Origin: 2-01-FULL-50-23 sp964509695
Lineage (GTDB): Bacteria; Patescibacteriota; Microgenomatia; UBA1400; MFAQ01
DNA: 21,668 nucleotides
Reading direction: 5' to 3'
Assembly: GCA_964509695.1 (NCBI GenBank)
Contig: CAZDXN010000015.1
Coordinates: 1-21,668 of the forward strand
The notes beneath the pieces were generated by a model. It searched no databases and had not been told where the DNA came from. It was given only the letters and a program-made list of their open reading frames with translations. The position numbers and the translations under genes were made by a program. Shown piece by piece: positions 11,486 through 18,867 of the stretch; the stretch's first letter is position 1; every line of letters starts with the position of its first letter.

Positions 11486-14400
11486 GTGGTAAAACGATTA
11501 TTCCATCGTGGTTTTTCTTGGCGCGCCATCAAACGCTGGCTCGTCACTTACTGGCCTATGTTTCTCCTCGTCGGCATTATTTCCGTCCTGACTTTTCTTA
11601 ATTACCAGCCAAACACCTGGCTCACCGGTTGGGACAACCTCCATCCGGAATTCAATTTTCCCCTCAACCTAGGAAACTCTCTCTTTTCTGTCTGGCAAGA
11701 ACGAGGTACGGGCTTCCTCGCCGGTATGTCACCCGCCGCCGACCTCCCCCGAATTTTAATTCTGAATTCGATATTCGCCATTAGTCATTTGCCATTATCC
11801 TTATACCGCTATCTCTGGCACTTTTTCTGCCTCTTCATCGGCCCCATCTCCACCTACTTTCTTCTCCACCACATCTTCCTCAAACCCAAATTCGACCCCC
11901 AAACCAAAAGGGTCGCCTCTTTCCTCGGCGCTCTCTTTTATCTATTAAACCTCGCCACCATTCAATATTTCTTTATTCCCTTTGAATCGTTTTCCGCTTT
12001 CTTCGCTTTCTTTCCCCTCATTATTCTCGCAACCACCCTCTACTTTGAAAAAGCCTCGACCAAACATTACCTTATCCTCCTTACTGTTTTACTAATATCC
12101 TCACCCGCCTTTTTTGTCCAAACCCTTTTTGTAGTCCTTTCTCTTTGTCTTTTACCAATTATTCTCGGCCATCTGGGCCATGGAAAGAAAAAAATTTTCG
12201 TCCTCCTTATCACTTTATTGGCTACTCAAAGTTATTGGTTGATTCCTCAAATCTTTTTTGTCGCGACCCACGCGGGAGAAATCAGCCAATCTCACGCCAA
12301 TCTTCTCTCTTCTGGAGAAACCCTTTTCCGTAATCTCCAGTTCTCCAATCTAAAAGATCTGGCCCTACTCAAAGGCTTTTGGTTCAACATCCTCGACCCT
12401 GCCGGTGACAACAAGTTTGATTATCTCTTCCTCGTCTGGCGCAACCACCTAGCTAACCCCACCATCACCATTATTGGTTATTTTTCTTTTGCCTTGGTTC
12501 TTACTGGCATTATCTATTCCCTCAAAAAGAAGCTTCCCTTCACCAAGGCTTTCTTAACTATCTTTATTGCCTGTAATTTCTTTCTCCTCGGTGGAGTTCA
12601 GATCGTCGGTGCTGGTATTCCTATATTGGGCGAGCTTTTTCGCTCTCCCTTCACCAAATTTTCCATACCCCTCGCTTTTACTTACGCTCTCTTTTTCTCC
12701 GTTGGCGTGATTTTCCTCTTTGACATTTTTTCTTTTCTTCACCATCGTCTCACCTATCTACTTACCCTCTTTACCGTCAGCTTAGCGCTTATTATTTTTA
12801 TGACCCCAACGTTTACCGGAAATCTAATTAGTCCTCAAATGCGCCTCAAAATTCCCTCTGAGTATTTTGAATTATTCGACTTTTTCAAAAAAGAAGACCC
12901 GGCGACTCGAATTGCCAATTTCCCCCAATACGTATTGTGGGGTTGGAATTACTATTCCTGGGGGTACCGGGGAGCTGGTTTCCTTTGGTATGGCATTAAG
13001 CAACCAATTTTAGATAGGGGGTTTGATGTCTGGGAGCCCAGTAGTGAAAGTTATTACGAGGAAATAAGCACGGCCCTTTACTCCGAAAACCAAAAAGAAT
13101 TTGAAAGTATCATTGACAAATATGCCATCAACTGGATTCTCGTCGACCGAAATGTTATTGCCCCAAGTGCCAACGTTGATCTGGGCCTGACCAAACTCCA
13201 AAAGTTCATTGATAATTCCGACAAATTCACTCTGACGTTCACCGCAGGTGAAAACATTCTAGTCTATAAGACCAACGTCGACCAGAAGGTAAAAAACTTC
13301 CTCTCAATTACCAATAACGCGCAGCAAATTACGACTAATAACTTATTTACCTCCTCCTCCCTCCGCCCCCAACCAGCCCAAACCATAGACAATTCCCTCA
13401 CCTTAAATTCGTACCTTCCTAACTTCGTAAATTCTTTCCTCACCATCCCCAACTATCTCTCAACCGAAAATCTTGTCCCCACCTCCATCTCCTACAAAAA
13501 AACCGCCAAGGGCCTCACCCTCAAATTCGAATCCATTCTTCCTACCATAACCATCGGTGACAAACAAATCAAACTAACCGCCCCCGCCACCTACCTCGAC
13601 TTCCCCCTAACCACCACTCAATCCGGTTTCGTCCTAGCCGTCAACGACCAATATTTTGAGGTTCAGCTTCCCGAAGAACTCGCCTATCAGGCGACCTACT
13701 ATCCCGTCACCACCACCTACCTCCCCACCCAGACCAAACTAAGAGTCTCTCTTTACGCCAACTCTCCCTTCTATACTCTGGATCTCACCTCTGCCTTCAC
13801 CGCCGCCACCCCCAGTCAATGTTTCACCAGCAAGCCCAACCGAAAAATAGAAAAAATTATCTCCCAAAATACCATCTCCCTTTTTGGCACCGATGTCGTT
13901 GGTTGCCTGTCTGCCCCGATCCCTCAGGGAAATGACGTCAACCTTCTCATCCTTCTCAATCTCTCCTACAGTAGCCCCACCAATACCCCAGCCAACGCCA
14001 GCATCAGTACCCTGGGCCTAAGTAGCCTCAACTCGCCCCAACCCCTGATTGCTAAAAAAGACCCCACCTTTGCCAGATTTTATGCCAAACCCGTCTTCCG
14101 GCCCCTCCAGGCCAATCTCATTCTCGAGGCCAACGAAACCAAGTCGACTCAGGAAATCGATTACCAAAATATCTCCGTGAACTACCTCCCTCTCCTCGCC
14201 GAATCCGATATTATCCTGACCGGCAACCCAACCCAAAAAGTTCCCATGAGCAATGATCAATCTAAAATGGGCAATGATAAATGGGCAATGATAAATGTTT
14301 CTGTCTCCCTCCCCATCATCGACAGCTCTCTAACTGTAAACTCTAATCCCACCCACAATCTTCTCTCCCCCGAGCCGGTCAATTGCGACAACTTCAATCA

Positions 14401-15244
14401 CGACAAGTTCGACAAACAGACGACTCTGGAAGGCACTCTTTATACCGCCATCAACGCCAATTCTTGCGACAGCCTAAATCTCCGCCACCTCCCCCACGAC
14501 ACCAATTATGCCATTCTCATTGACCAGCAGGCACTTGAGGGTCTACCCGCCACCGTCTGTCTGGAAAACTACAGCACCCGACGCTGCGACGTCTTCGAAC
14601 GATTAATCAATGGCAAACAGATTATCATTCAGCCCATCAGTAACCCCAACGAAAGCATCGGTTACACTCTGCACCTCTTCAACCAATCTTTTGGCAGCCG
14701 GCCAACCAAAAATCTGACCAAATCCATCACCATCTCCCCCTACCCCCTAAATTTTCTCAAAAATATCACCTTATCTTCCTCCCTAGATTCTAACTTCGTG
14801 ACTTCGTATATTCCTATCTCTTCCACTCACCCCGCCGAATTCCTCTACACCGCCGATATCTCCTCGGACGGTGACCCCGCAGGGAGCTCCTCCGAGGTGA
14901 TATCGCTCTACCAAACCCGCTCTCCCTACTGGAAAGCCCTAGAAGTCTCCGAGGCAGACGCCAAGCTTCCCCTCTGGCCCCTTATCCTCAAACTCCCACT
15001 CCTCTATCTCAATAACAACCAATTACCACAAGTAACTATGAATAACGCCAACGATAGTTGGCATAATAACTGGCAATTGCCCGCCTTGGCCAAAGGCCAA
15101 TCCGCCTCTGGCGGAGGCCCTCATCACCTGATTATTTTTTACCTCCCCCAATACTTGGAATTTCTTGGTCTTGCTCTTCTTCCACTCCCGCTCATCGTAC
15201 TTGTCATGCTGAATTTATTTCAGCATCGATCTCTACGAGCCTGA
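11486..15244 (+). CDS. Large multi-pass GT-C-like membrane glycosyltransferase (1252 aa)
   Basis: The first 450 residues contain about ten hydrophobic helices, beginning near 21-38. The first extracellular loop carries GWDNLHPEF (48-56), where acidic residues are expected to form the active site of GT-C enzymes using polyprenyl-phosphate sugars. Residues 490-580 include YAINWILVDRN, as in YfhO-like proteins. A long, Thr/Ser/Asn-rich, beta-type extracellular part follows, with a final helix near 1213-1243. AftD-like and YfhO-like enzymes are the closest known comparisons. The start is GTG at 11486, because the ATG two bases earlier meets a stop at once; TAAACT (11474-11479) may be the -10 box. 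The C-terminus (VMLNLFQHRSLRA) is encoded by a REP-like element, and other in-frame repeats lie at about residues 92-103, 609-620, 921-938, 1123-1140 and 1200-1210. Confidence 0.8.
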   Translation: MVKRLFHRGFSWRAIKRWLVTYWPMFLLVGIISVLTFLNYQPNTWLTGWDNLHPEFNFPLNLGNSLFSVWQERGTGFLAGMSPAADLPRILILNSIFAISHLPLSLYRYLWHFFCLFIGPISTYFLLHHIFLKPKFDPQTKRVASFLGALFYLLNLATIQYFFIPFESFSAFFAFFPLIILATTLYFEKASTKHYLILLTVLLISSPAFFVQTLFVVLSLCLLPIILGHLGHGKKKIFVLLITLLATQSYWLIPQIFFVATHAGEISQSHANLLSSGETLFRNLQFSNLKDLALLKGFWFNILDPAGDNKFDYLFLVWRNHLANPTITIIGYFSFALVLTGIIYSLKKKLPFTKAFLTIFIACNFFLLGGVQIVGAGIPILGELFRSPFTKFSIPLAFTYALFFSVGVIFLFDIFSFLHHRLTYLLTLFTVSLALIIFMTPTFTGNLISPQMRLKIPSEYFELFDFFKKEDPATRIANFPQYVLWGWNYYSWGYRGAGFLWYGIKQPILDRGFDVWEPSSESYYEEISTALYSENQKEFESIIDKYAINWILVDRNVIAPSANVDLGLTKLQKFIDNSDKFTLTFTAGENILVYKTNVDQKVKNFLSITNNAQQITTNNLFTSSSLRPQPAQTIDNSLTLNSYLPNFVNSFLTIPNYLSTENLVPTSISYKKTAKGLTLKFESILPTITIGDKQIKLTAPATYLDFPLTTTQSGFVLAVNDQYFEVQLPEELAYQATYYPVTTTYLPTQTKLRVSLYANSPFYTLDLTSAFTAATPSQCFTSKPNRKIEKIISQNTISLFGTDVVGCLSAPIPQGNDVNLLILLNLSYSSPTNTPANASISTLGLSSLNSPQPLIAKKDPTFARFYAKPVFRPLQANLILEANETKSTQEIDYQNISVNYLPLLAESDIILTGNPTQKVPMSNDQSKMGNDKWAMINVSVSLPIIDSSLTVNSNPTHNLLSPEPVNCDNFNHDKFDKQTTLEGTLYTAINANSCDSLNLRHLPHDTNYAILIDQQALEGLPATVCLENYSTRRCDVFERLINGKQIIIQPISNPNESIGYTLHLFNQSFGSRPTKNLTKSITISPYPLNFLKNITLSSSLDSNFVTSYIPISSTHPAEFLYTADISSDGDPAGSSSEVISLYQTRSPYWKALEVSEADAKLPLWPLILKLPLLYLNNNQLPQVTMNNANDSWHNNWQLPALAKGQSASGGGPHHLIIFYLPQYLEFLGLALLPLPLIVLVMLNLFQHRSLRA
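14248..14300. repeat. In-frame AATGAGCAATGATAAATG-type tract in the GT-C gene
   Basis: The tract encodes MSNDQSKMGNDKWAMIN, a low-complexity segment between two beta-like stretches. Both the DNA and the peptide resemble the MSNDKRAMSN insertion in RadA. Confidence 0.65.
14855..14904. repeat. In-frame 50-bp inverted repeat in the GT-C gene
   Basis: GATATC-t-CCTCGGA (14855-14868) pairs with TCCGAGG-t-GATATC (14891-14904). The centre encodes GDPAGSS, so the element gives the loop DISSDGDPAGSSSEVIS in the extracellular part. Confidence 0.55.
15047..15062. repeat. Short perfect hairpin in the GT-C gene
   Basis: GCCAAC-gata-GTTGGC lies inside a stretch encoding NNANDSWHNN. The flanking AATAAC resembles the shared tract at 13313 and 16779. 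Confidence 0.4.
15086..15115. repeat. Tandem 15-bp palindromes in frame within the GT-C gene
   Basis: TTGGCCaaaGGCCAA (15086-15100) is followed directly by TCCGCCtctGGCGGA (15101-15115), encoding AKGQSASGG. The plan, and the second palindrome apart from its loop, match the comM copy at 4481-4510. Confidence 0.65.
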
Positions 15245-15286
15245 GGTCTCCCAGAGCCGTGGGCCTGAAACTAGTTCAGGATGACA
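15202..15286. repeat. REP-like palindromic element, copy 2, containing two convergent stop codons
   Basis: It runs from TGTCATGCTGAA to GGATGACA, with inner palindromes GCTGAA/TTCAGC and CCTGAAAC/GTTCAGG-like. It holds the stop of the GT-C gene (15242-15244) and, on the other strand, the stop of the coiled-coil gene (15276-15278). Confidence 0.7.
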
Positions 15287-15557
15287 GCATCTCCAGCTTC
15301 CCAATTCTTATTCCATGATCATTTAGTTTCTCCGCCTGATGATCGGTTACCGCATCCAGTTTCCTTTCAACCTTGGCAATCTGATTCGTCACGTCATCTC
15401 GTACATCCTCAATTTTTTCATCAACTTTTCGAAACTCCGCCTTGAAACGTCTTTCTTGTTCTTCCGAATACGGAATCATTACCTGGTTGATCCCCTCAAC
15501 TACTCCTTTGATTATTGCCTTAGTAATCCATTTCTTATCATCAGCACCAAGTACCAT
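15276..15557 (-). CDS. Small coiled-coil protein (93 aa)
   Basis: A charged, wholly helical protein with heptad-like spacing (FRKVDEKIEDVRDDVTNQIAKVERKLDAVTDHQ), ending KLEMLSS. No membrane segment or signal is seen. It resembles the 92-aa coiled-coil protein at 3820-4098 in size and in composition. TATATT (15564-15569, minus) lies 6 bases before the ATG, and GTCACA sits 16 bases above it as a weak -35 box, so a leaderless mRNA is likely. The last residues and the stop codon are encoded by the REP-like element that also ends the convergent GT-C gene. Function unknown. Confidence 0.65.
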   Translation of the reverse strand: MVLGADDKKWITKAIIKGVVEGINQVMIPYSEEQERRFKAEFRKVDEKIEDVRDDVTNQIAKVERKLDAVTDHQAEKLNDHGIRIGKLEMLSS

Positions 15558-15644
15558 ACCCCCAATATACCAAAAAAATCCCCAGTGTGACGAGTGGAGA
15601 GCCTGCCCGACGCTCCACCCGCCAAACCGGGGACTTACTCAAAT

Positions 15645-15727
15645 TGTCATTCCCGACTTGATCGTATTGTCATTCCCACGAAAGTGGGAATCTATATAAA
15701 TAGATCCCCGCGTGCGCGAGGATGACA
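15645..15727. repeat. REP-like palindromic element, copy 4 (with an extra partial end)
   Basis: A partial end (15645-15667) precedes a complete 60-bp unit (15668-15727): TGTCATTCCCAC, palindrome ATTCCCAC/GTGGGAAT, an AT-rich centre, CCCCGCG/CGCGAGG and the end GGATGACA. This is the cleanest copy in the window. The rest of 15558-15734 shows nothing else I can assign. Confidence 0.75.
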
Positions 15728-15734
15728 GCGAGTG

Positions 15735-15763
15735 TTGACAGGTCTACTCAACAGTGTTATTTT
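15735..15763 (+). promoter_or_regulatory. Orphan promoter-like sequence
   Basis: TTGACA (15735-15740), a 17-base spacer and TATTTT (15758-15763) face the 3' end of the minus-strand 47-aa gene. No plus-strand coding region follows before radA, so it may drive an antisense transcript or be chance. Confidence 0.4.
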
Positions 15764-15800
15764 TAAGGGGAATTCGCGTCACCTGTCCTGATACGAATTC

Positions 15801-15855
15801 ATAAAAAATTAAAGAGCTTTGCTATTCGAGTTAGGCTACGGTAGTAAGGCTCTTT
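15801..15855 (-). terminator. Intrinsic terminator of the 47-aa gene
   Basis: Read on the minus strand, AAAGAGC (15855-15849) pairs with GCTCTTT (15817-15811), followed by AATTTTTTAT. It lies 3 bases after the TAA at 15858-15860, giving a complete small transcription unit. Confidence 0.75.
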
Positions 15856-15857
15856 CG

Positions 15858-16001
15858 TTATCTACTCATCACCACCAAAGTCTGACCCAATCTGGCCATC
15901 TTGTAAAACTGCAAAGACTCCAGATTCTTCAACAGGCCTCTATTCTTACGTTTAGAAACTTTTGTCCTGTTTGGGAATAAGACTTGAATCAATGTTTTCA
16001 T
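15858..16001 (-). CDS. Basic 47-aa protein with its own promoter and terminator
   Basis: The frame MKTLIQVLFPNRTKVSKRKN...LVVMSR is short but has full gene anatomy: a promoter at 16013-16041 (minus), an ATG about 5 bases after the predicted transcription start, and an intrinsic terminator directly after the TAA. The protein is very basic (many Lys and Arg, hardly any acidic residues), as expected for an RNA-, DNA- or ribosome-binding peptide. It does not match bL33, bL34 or bL36 by eye. It is divergent from radA. Function unknown. Confidence 0.6.
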   Translation of the reverse strand: MKTLIQVLFPNRTKVSKRKNRGLLKNLESLQFYKMARLGQTLVVMSR

Positions 16002-16012
16002 AGGTTTTTGAG

Positions 16013-16041
16013 TGTAAATACAATATATCATTTCTTGTCAA
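16013..16041 (-). promoter_or_regulatory. Promoter for the 47-aa gene
   Basis: On the minus strand: TTGACA (16041-16036), a 17-base spacer and TTTACA (16018-16013). The predicted start near 16006 is about 5 bases before the ATG at 16001. Confidence 0.65.
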
Positions 16042-16140
16042 GTTTTTCAACCTATAACGATTTCATATCCCAAAAATAACTAAACCCGTAGTAAATTACC
16101 CCTCTTTTTTACGCCCAAAAGTACACAAAAAGGATAACTA

Positions 16141-16169
16141 TTGTCAATTGTGGAAAACTAAACTATAAG
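16141..16169 (+). promoter_or_regulatory. radA promoter
   Basis: TTGTCA (16141-16146), a 17-base spacer and TATAAG (16164-16169) predict a start near 16176 and a leader of about 60 bases made mostly of the low-complexity tract at 16188-16250. Confidence 0.65.
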
Positions 16170-16187
16170 ATATATATTTATCATTAA

Positions 16188-16250
16188 ACATTTCTCATTT
16201 ACCATTTTTGTAGGAAATGAGCAATAATCAATGAGCCATGAGCAATATCA
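16188..16250. repeat. Low-complexity tract that supplies the radA start codon
   Basis: Units like CATTTCTCATTTACCATT and AATGAGCAATAATCAATGAG run into the ATGAGCAATATC that begins radA. No other feature is seen in 16042-16140. Confidence 0.6.
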
Positions 16251-17707
16251 AATCTCTTTTTATGTGCAATTCCTGCGGCAACGAATTTGTGAAGTGGTCC
16301 GGCCAATGCTCCGCCTGCCACGAGTGGAATACGCTAGTTGAAGTTAGCAACTTCAACAAAAAAACAAAGGGCTCAAATCACAAATCACAAATCACAAATA
16401 CTAAACCAGTTACACCAAAACAGGCCATTGAGAACAATTCTGGCAAAACATTTAGTACTAATATTGCCGAGCTTGATCGCGTTCTTGGTTCCGGCATTAC
16501 TCCGGGCGGCGTCTATCTTATCGCCGGTCAACCGGGCATCGGCAAATCCACCCTTCTGACCCAGTTGGCCATATCTGTCAGTACATCAAGTTATGTCATT
16601 CCGAACTCGTTTCGGAATCTCTCAACTCCAAAGATCCTGAAACAAGTTCAGGATGACAAGATCTCAAATATCAAATCTCAAACATCAAATGTGTTGTATG
16701 TCTGTTCCGAAGAAAACGCCACCCAAGTTGCCACCCGCATCCAGCGCCTAGTTACTACTAATACCGCGCCAGCAAATAACGCGAAGCAAGTTACTATTAA
16801 TAACAATATTCAACTACTCAACACCTCCTCCGTCGAAAATATTCTTTCTGAAGTATCCAAAATGAGCAATGATAAACGAGCAATGAGCAATTTGTTAATC
16901 GTCGACAGTATCCAAAGTATCGCCACTGACAACAACCCCACCACGGCAGGATCCCCGAGCCAAATCCGCGATTGTGCCTCTCTCCTTATTCAAACCGCCA
17001 AAGAAACCAACATCCCTATGATCATTGTTGGCCATGTCACCAAAGAAGGCACCATCGCCGGACCCAAACTTCTCGAACACATGGTCGACACTGTCCTCGA
17101 ACTCACCGGCGACCGTCAGCACGAACTGAGGCTTTTGCGAGGCATCAAAAATCGCTTTGGCCCCACCGACGAGACCGGCATTTTCCGAATGACCGGCAAC
17201 GGCCTCGAAGAAGTCCCCGACCCGTCAAAATTTCTACTTGACGGTCGCCTCAAAGGTACTCCCGGTTCAATTCTGGCCCTGGTAATGGAAGGTACTCGCC
17301 CCATGACCGCTGAAATTCAGGCTCTGGTCGTCGAAAGCGCCATCCCCATCCCCCGCCGCATTGCCAAAGGTATCAATGCCAACCGCCTCCAGCTCATTTG
17401 CGCCATTCTAACCAAACATCTCAAACTCCCCCTCGGAACTAAAGATGTTTTCATCAATGTCACCGGAGGACTGACCATCAACGAACCGGGTGTCGATCTG
17501 GCCGTCGCCCTCGCCATCATCAGTAGTGTCAAAGACCGCGCCCTCCCCGATAGCTCCATCTGTTTTGGCGAACTCGGCCTCCTTGGTGAAATCCGCTCCG
17601 TTTCCTTTCAAGACAAACGCCTCAAAGAAGCCACCAAACTCGGCTACAAGCACATCTATAGTCCCTCCACCCACCCCCATCTTAGTAAAATCATCTCCAA
17701 AAAATAA
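16238..17707 (+). CDS. radA: RadA/Sms, DNA repair and branch-migration ATPase
   Basis: RadA is a RecA-related hexameric helicase for homologous recombination and transformation. It shows a four-Cys zinc motif (C10, C13, C24, C27), Walker A GQPGIGKST (97-105), Walker B LLIVD (219-223), the RadA signature KNRFG (304-308) and a C-terminal Lon-protease-like domain (about 350-489, GELGLLGEIRSV). At 489 aa it is longer than most, although the usual C-terminal tail is cut short. The extra length lies in insertions between conserved blocks: 119-151 (VIPNSFRNLSTPKILKQVQ, from a REP-like element), about 173-190 and 208-217 (MSNDKRAMSN). The start MSNIKSLFMC also arises from a repeat tract; the ATG at 16262 is the alternative. 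It fits functionally with comM and dprA in the window. Confidence 0.93.
   Translation: MSNIKSLFMCNSCGNEFVKWSGQCSACHEWNTLVEVSNFNKKTKGSNHKSQITNTKPVTPKQAIENNSGKTFSTNIAELDRVLGSGITPGGVYLIAGQPGIGKSTLLTQLAISVSTSSYVIPNSFRNLSTPKILKQVQDDKISNIKSQTSNVLYVCSEENATQVATRIQRLVTTNTAPANNAKQVTINNNIQLLNTSSVENILSEVSKMSNDKRAMSNLLIVDSIQSIATDNNPTTAGSPSQIRDCASLLIQTAKETNIPMIIVGHVTKEGTIAGPKLLEHMVDTVLELTGDRQHELRLLRGIKNRFGPTDETGIFRMTGNGLEEVPDPSKFLLDGRLKGTPGSILALVMEGTRPMTAEIQALVVESAIPIPRRIAKGINANRLQLICAILTKHLKLPLGTKDVFINVTGGLTINEPGVDLAVALAIISSVKDRALPDSSICFGELGLLGEIRSVSFQDKRLKEATKLGYKHIYSPSTHPHLSKIISKK
16594..16658. repeat. REP-like palindromic element inserted in frame in radA, copy 5
   Basis: It runs from TGTCATTCCGAACTCG to GGATGACA, with ATTCCGAA/TTCGGAAT and CCTGAAAC/GTTCAGG palindromes. 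It is translated as VIPNSFRNLSTPKILKQVQD in the loop after Walker A, between helix LLTQLAISV and strand VLYVCSEE. A further AAATATCAAATCTC tract extends the insertion. Confidence 0.8.
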
Positions 17708-17714
17708 ATCGGCA

Positions 17715-18551
17715 TTATCTCTTGGGCCAGTCTTCAATAAACAAGGCGGCACCAGCAATAGTTGACCCGGCCACCTTTATTTTCCCCAGGGCCATCTTGA
17801 ACCTAGCTCGTTCGACAGCGTCTCCGCTTTCCAATCCAGGCAGTTTTACCCGGCGATCTTCATCTATAACCAAGGACCTTTCAAGGTCTGGTAGCTTCAA
17901 TGCAAATCTTTTCCATTCCCCTACGTTATTATTCACGCCCTTATCCTTCCAGGCCTGTAATATTATCACCCAGTCACTATTTTCATCATATGGTCTCTTC
18001 AAGGTTATCACGCGACAATTACGCCAGATATCCTCAAAAAAGTCAACCGGTCTAAGATCCTCCAAACCCTGAATAATATATTCACCCGCCTTTGCGCTCA
18101 AATCAAATTCAACATCTACCCCCTCCGTTTTCAACACATCTACCCCCATTTTCTTTCTAGATAAATTCAAAATACGGCTACCTTCCAGCTCATCAACCGC
18201 TACCTGATAGTTAATATCCCTATCATGTGGATCATCGAAATCATACGGACAGTCAACACCAAAAACTGTCTTCCACATCTGTTCTAGCTCACTAATATTT
18301 TCGTCATTGCATTCCGCCAAATCTGACGGATGATGTGTCTCCATATACGCCGCCGTACCGCCCGCCTTCCCTACCTCCCTTTCATCAACGGACACATATT
18401 CCTTGGCCAAATCACCACTCCCGGTCAAACCAAAACCATCCGGCACGTCACGCACCGGCCTAAAACTATCGATAGCGGGTAAAAACCTCGCCTGTCCCGC
18501 TCTGGACACCTCCCTCGCTTTATCCTCCTCATTGACTGTATCAGTCACCAT
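17715..18551 (-). CDS. Hypothetical 278-aa protein
   Basis: Not recognised. The N-terminal 80 residues look disordered (DKAREVSRAGQARFLPAIDS and on), then an acidic region (NDENISELEQMWKTVFGVDC) and a mixed alpha/beta C-terminal part with aromatic strands (SDWVIILQAWKDKGVNN) and a final helix. No signal peptide, membrane helix or catalytic motif is seen. It converges on radA, with 7 bases between the stop codons. GGAGTT before the ATG is a weak Shine-Dalgarno match at short spacing; TTGACA lies upstream at 18576-18581 on the minus strand but at odd spacing from TAATCT. Its C-terminal end loosely resembles that of the 248-aa protein at 859-1605. Confidence 0.65.
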   Translation of the reverse strand: MVTDTVNEEDKAREVSRAGQARFLPAIDSFRPVRDVPDGFGLTGSGDLAKEYVSVDEREVGKAGGTAAYMETHHPSDLAECNDENISELEQMWKTVFGVDCPYDFDDPHDRDINYQVAVDELEGSRILNLSRKKMGVDVLKTEGVDVEFDLSAKAGEYIIQGLEDLRPVDFFEDIWRNCRVITLKRPYDENSDWVIILQAWKDKGVNNNVGEWKRFALKLPDLERSLVIDEDRRVKLPGLESGDAVERARFKMALGKIKVAGSTIAGAALFIEDWPKR

Positions 18552-18601
18552 AACTCCAGATTACCACAAAAACTCCTGTCAAGCACTACTTTTTCATCGA
18601 A

Positions 18602-18631
18602 TTGTGTCCAATACTACACATGAGGTATACT
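18602..18631 (+). promoter_or_regulatory. Promoter for the 56-aa gene
   Basis: TTGTGT (18602-18607), an 18-base spacer and TATACT (18626-18631), which lies 7 bases before the ATG at 18639. Predicted to give a leaderless mRNA. Confidence 0.5.
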
Positions 18632-18638
18632 CCAAACC

Positions 18639-18809
18639 ATGGCCCATCCAGAACTCTTGACTCTTTCCGAAAATATCTACCCTGATATTTATGAGGCATA
18701 CGAGACACGCAGGAACACCTCTTACGGTCTTCTGGAAATCCTTGCCAATCGTTTTTGTATCGAAAACTTTCTGACTGCGGTTCGAGTTAGGTCGCTAAAG
18801 GAGGCATAG
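18639..18809 (+). CDS. Small hypothetical protein (56 aa)
   Basis: The frame starts MAHPELLTLSENIYPDIYEA and ends VRVRSLKEA at the TAG at 18807-18809. It looks like a compact helical domain with Tyr- and Arg-rich surfaces; no family is recognised. Support comes from a TATACT box 7 bases before the ATG and from ordinary codon use filling an otherwise empty gap between two minus-strand genes. A GGTTCGAGTTAGG near its end mimics a tRNA T-loop, but no cloverleaf can be drawn. Bases 18810-18867 show nothing further. Confidence 0.5.
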   Translation: MAHPELLTLSENIYPDIYEAYETRRNTSYGLLEILANRFCIENFLTAVRVRSLKEA

Positions 18810-18867
18810 TAGCCCTTTTGACCAACTCGGTTGCTTGCTCGTGAAGCTTCAACCACAACCCCTAACT

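Noticed and set aside
12554..12745. Minus-strand frames inside the GT-C gene
   Set aside because: They are antisense to well-supported membrane-protein coding sequence and are Lys/Glu-rich shadows of hydrophobic codons.
16375..16401. AAATCAC repeats in radA considered as a CRISPR-like array
   Set aside because: The units are about 8 bases with no spacers; it is a low-complexity tract translated in frame.
18779..18791. tRNA-like T-loop GGTTCGAGTTAGG
   Set aside because: No acceptor, D or anticodon stems can be drawn around it, and it lies inside a plausible 56-aa coding frame.
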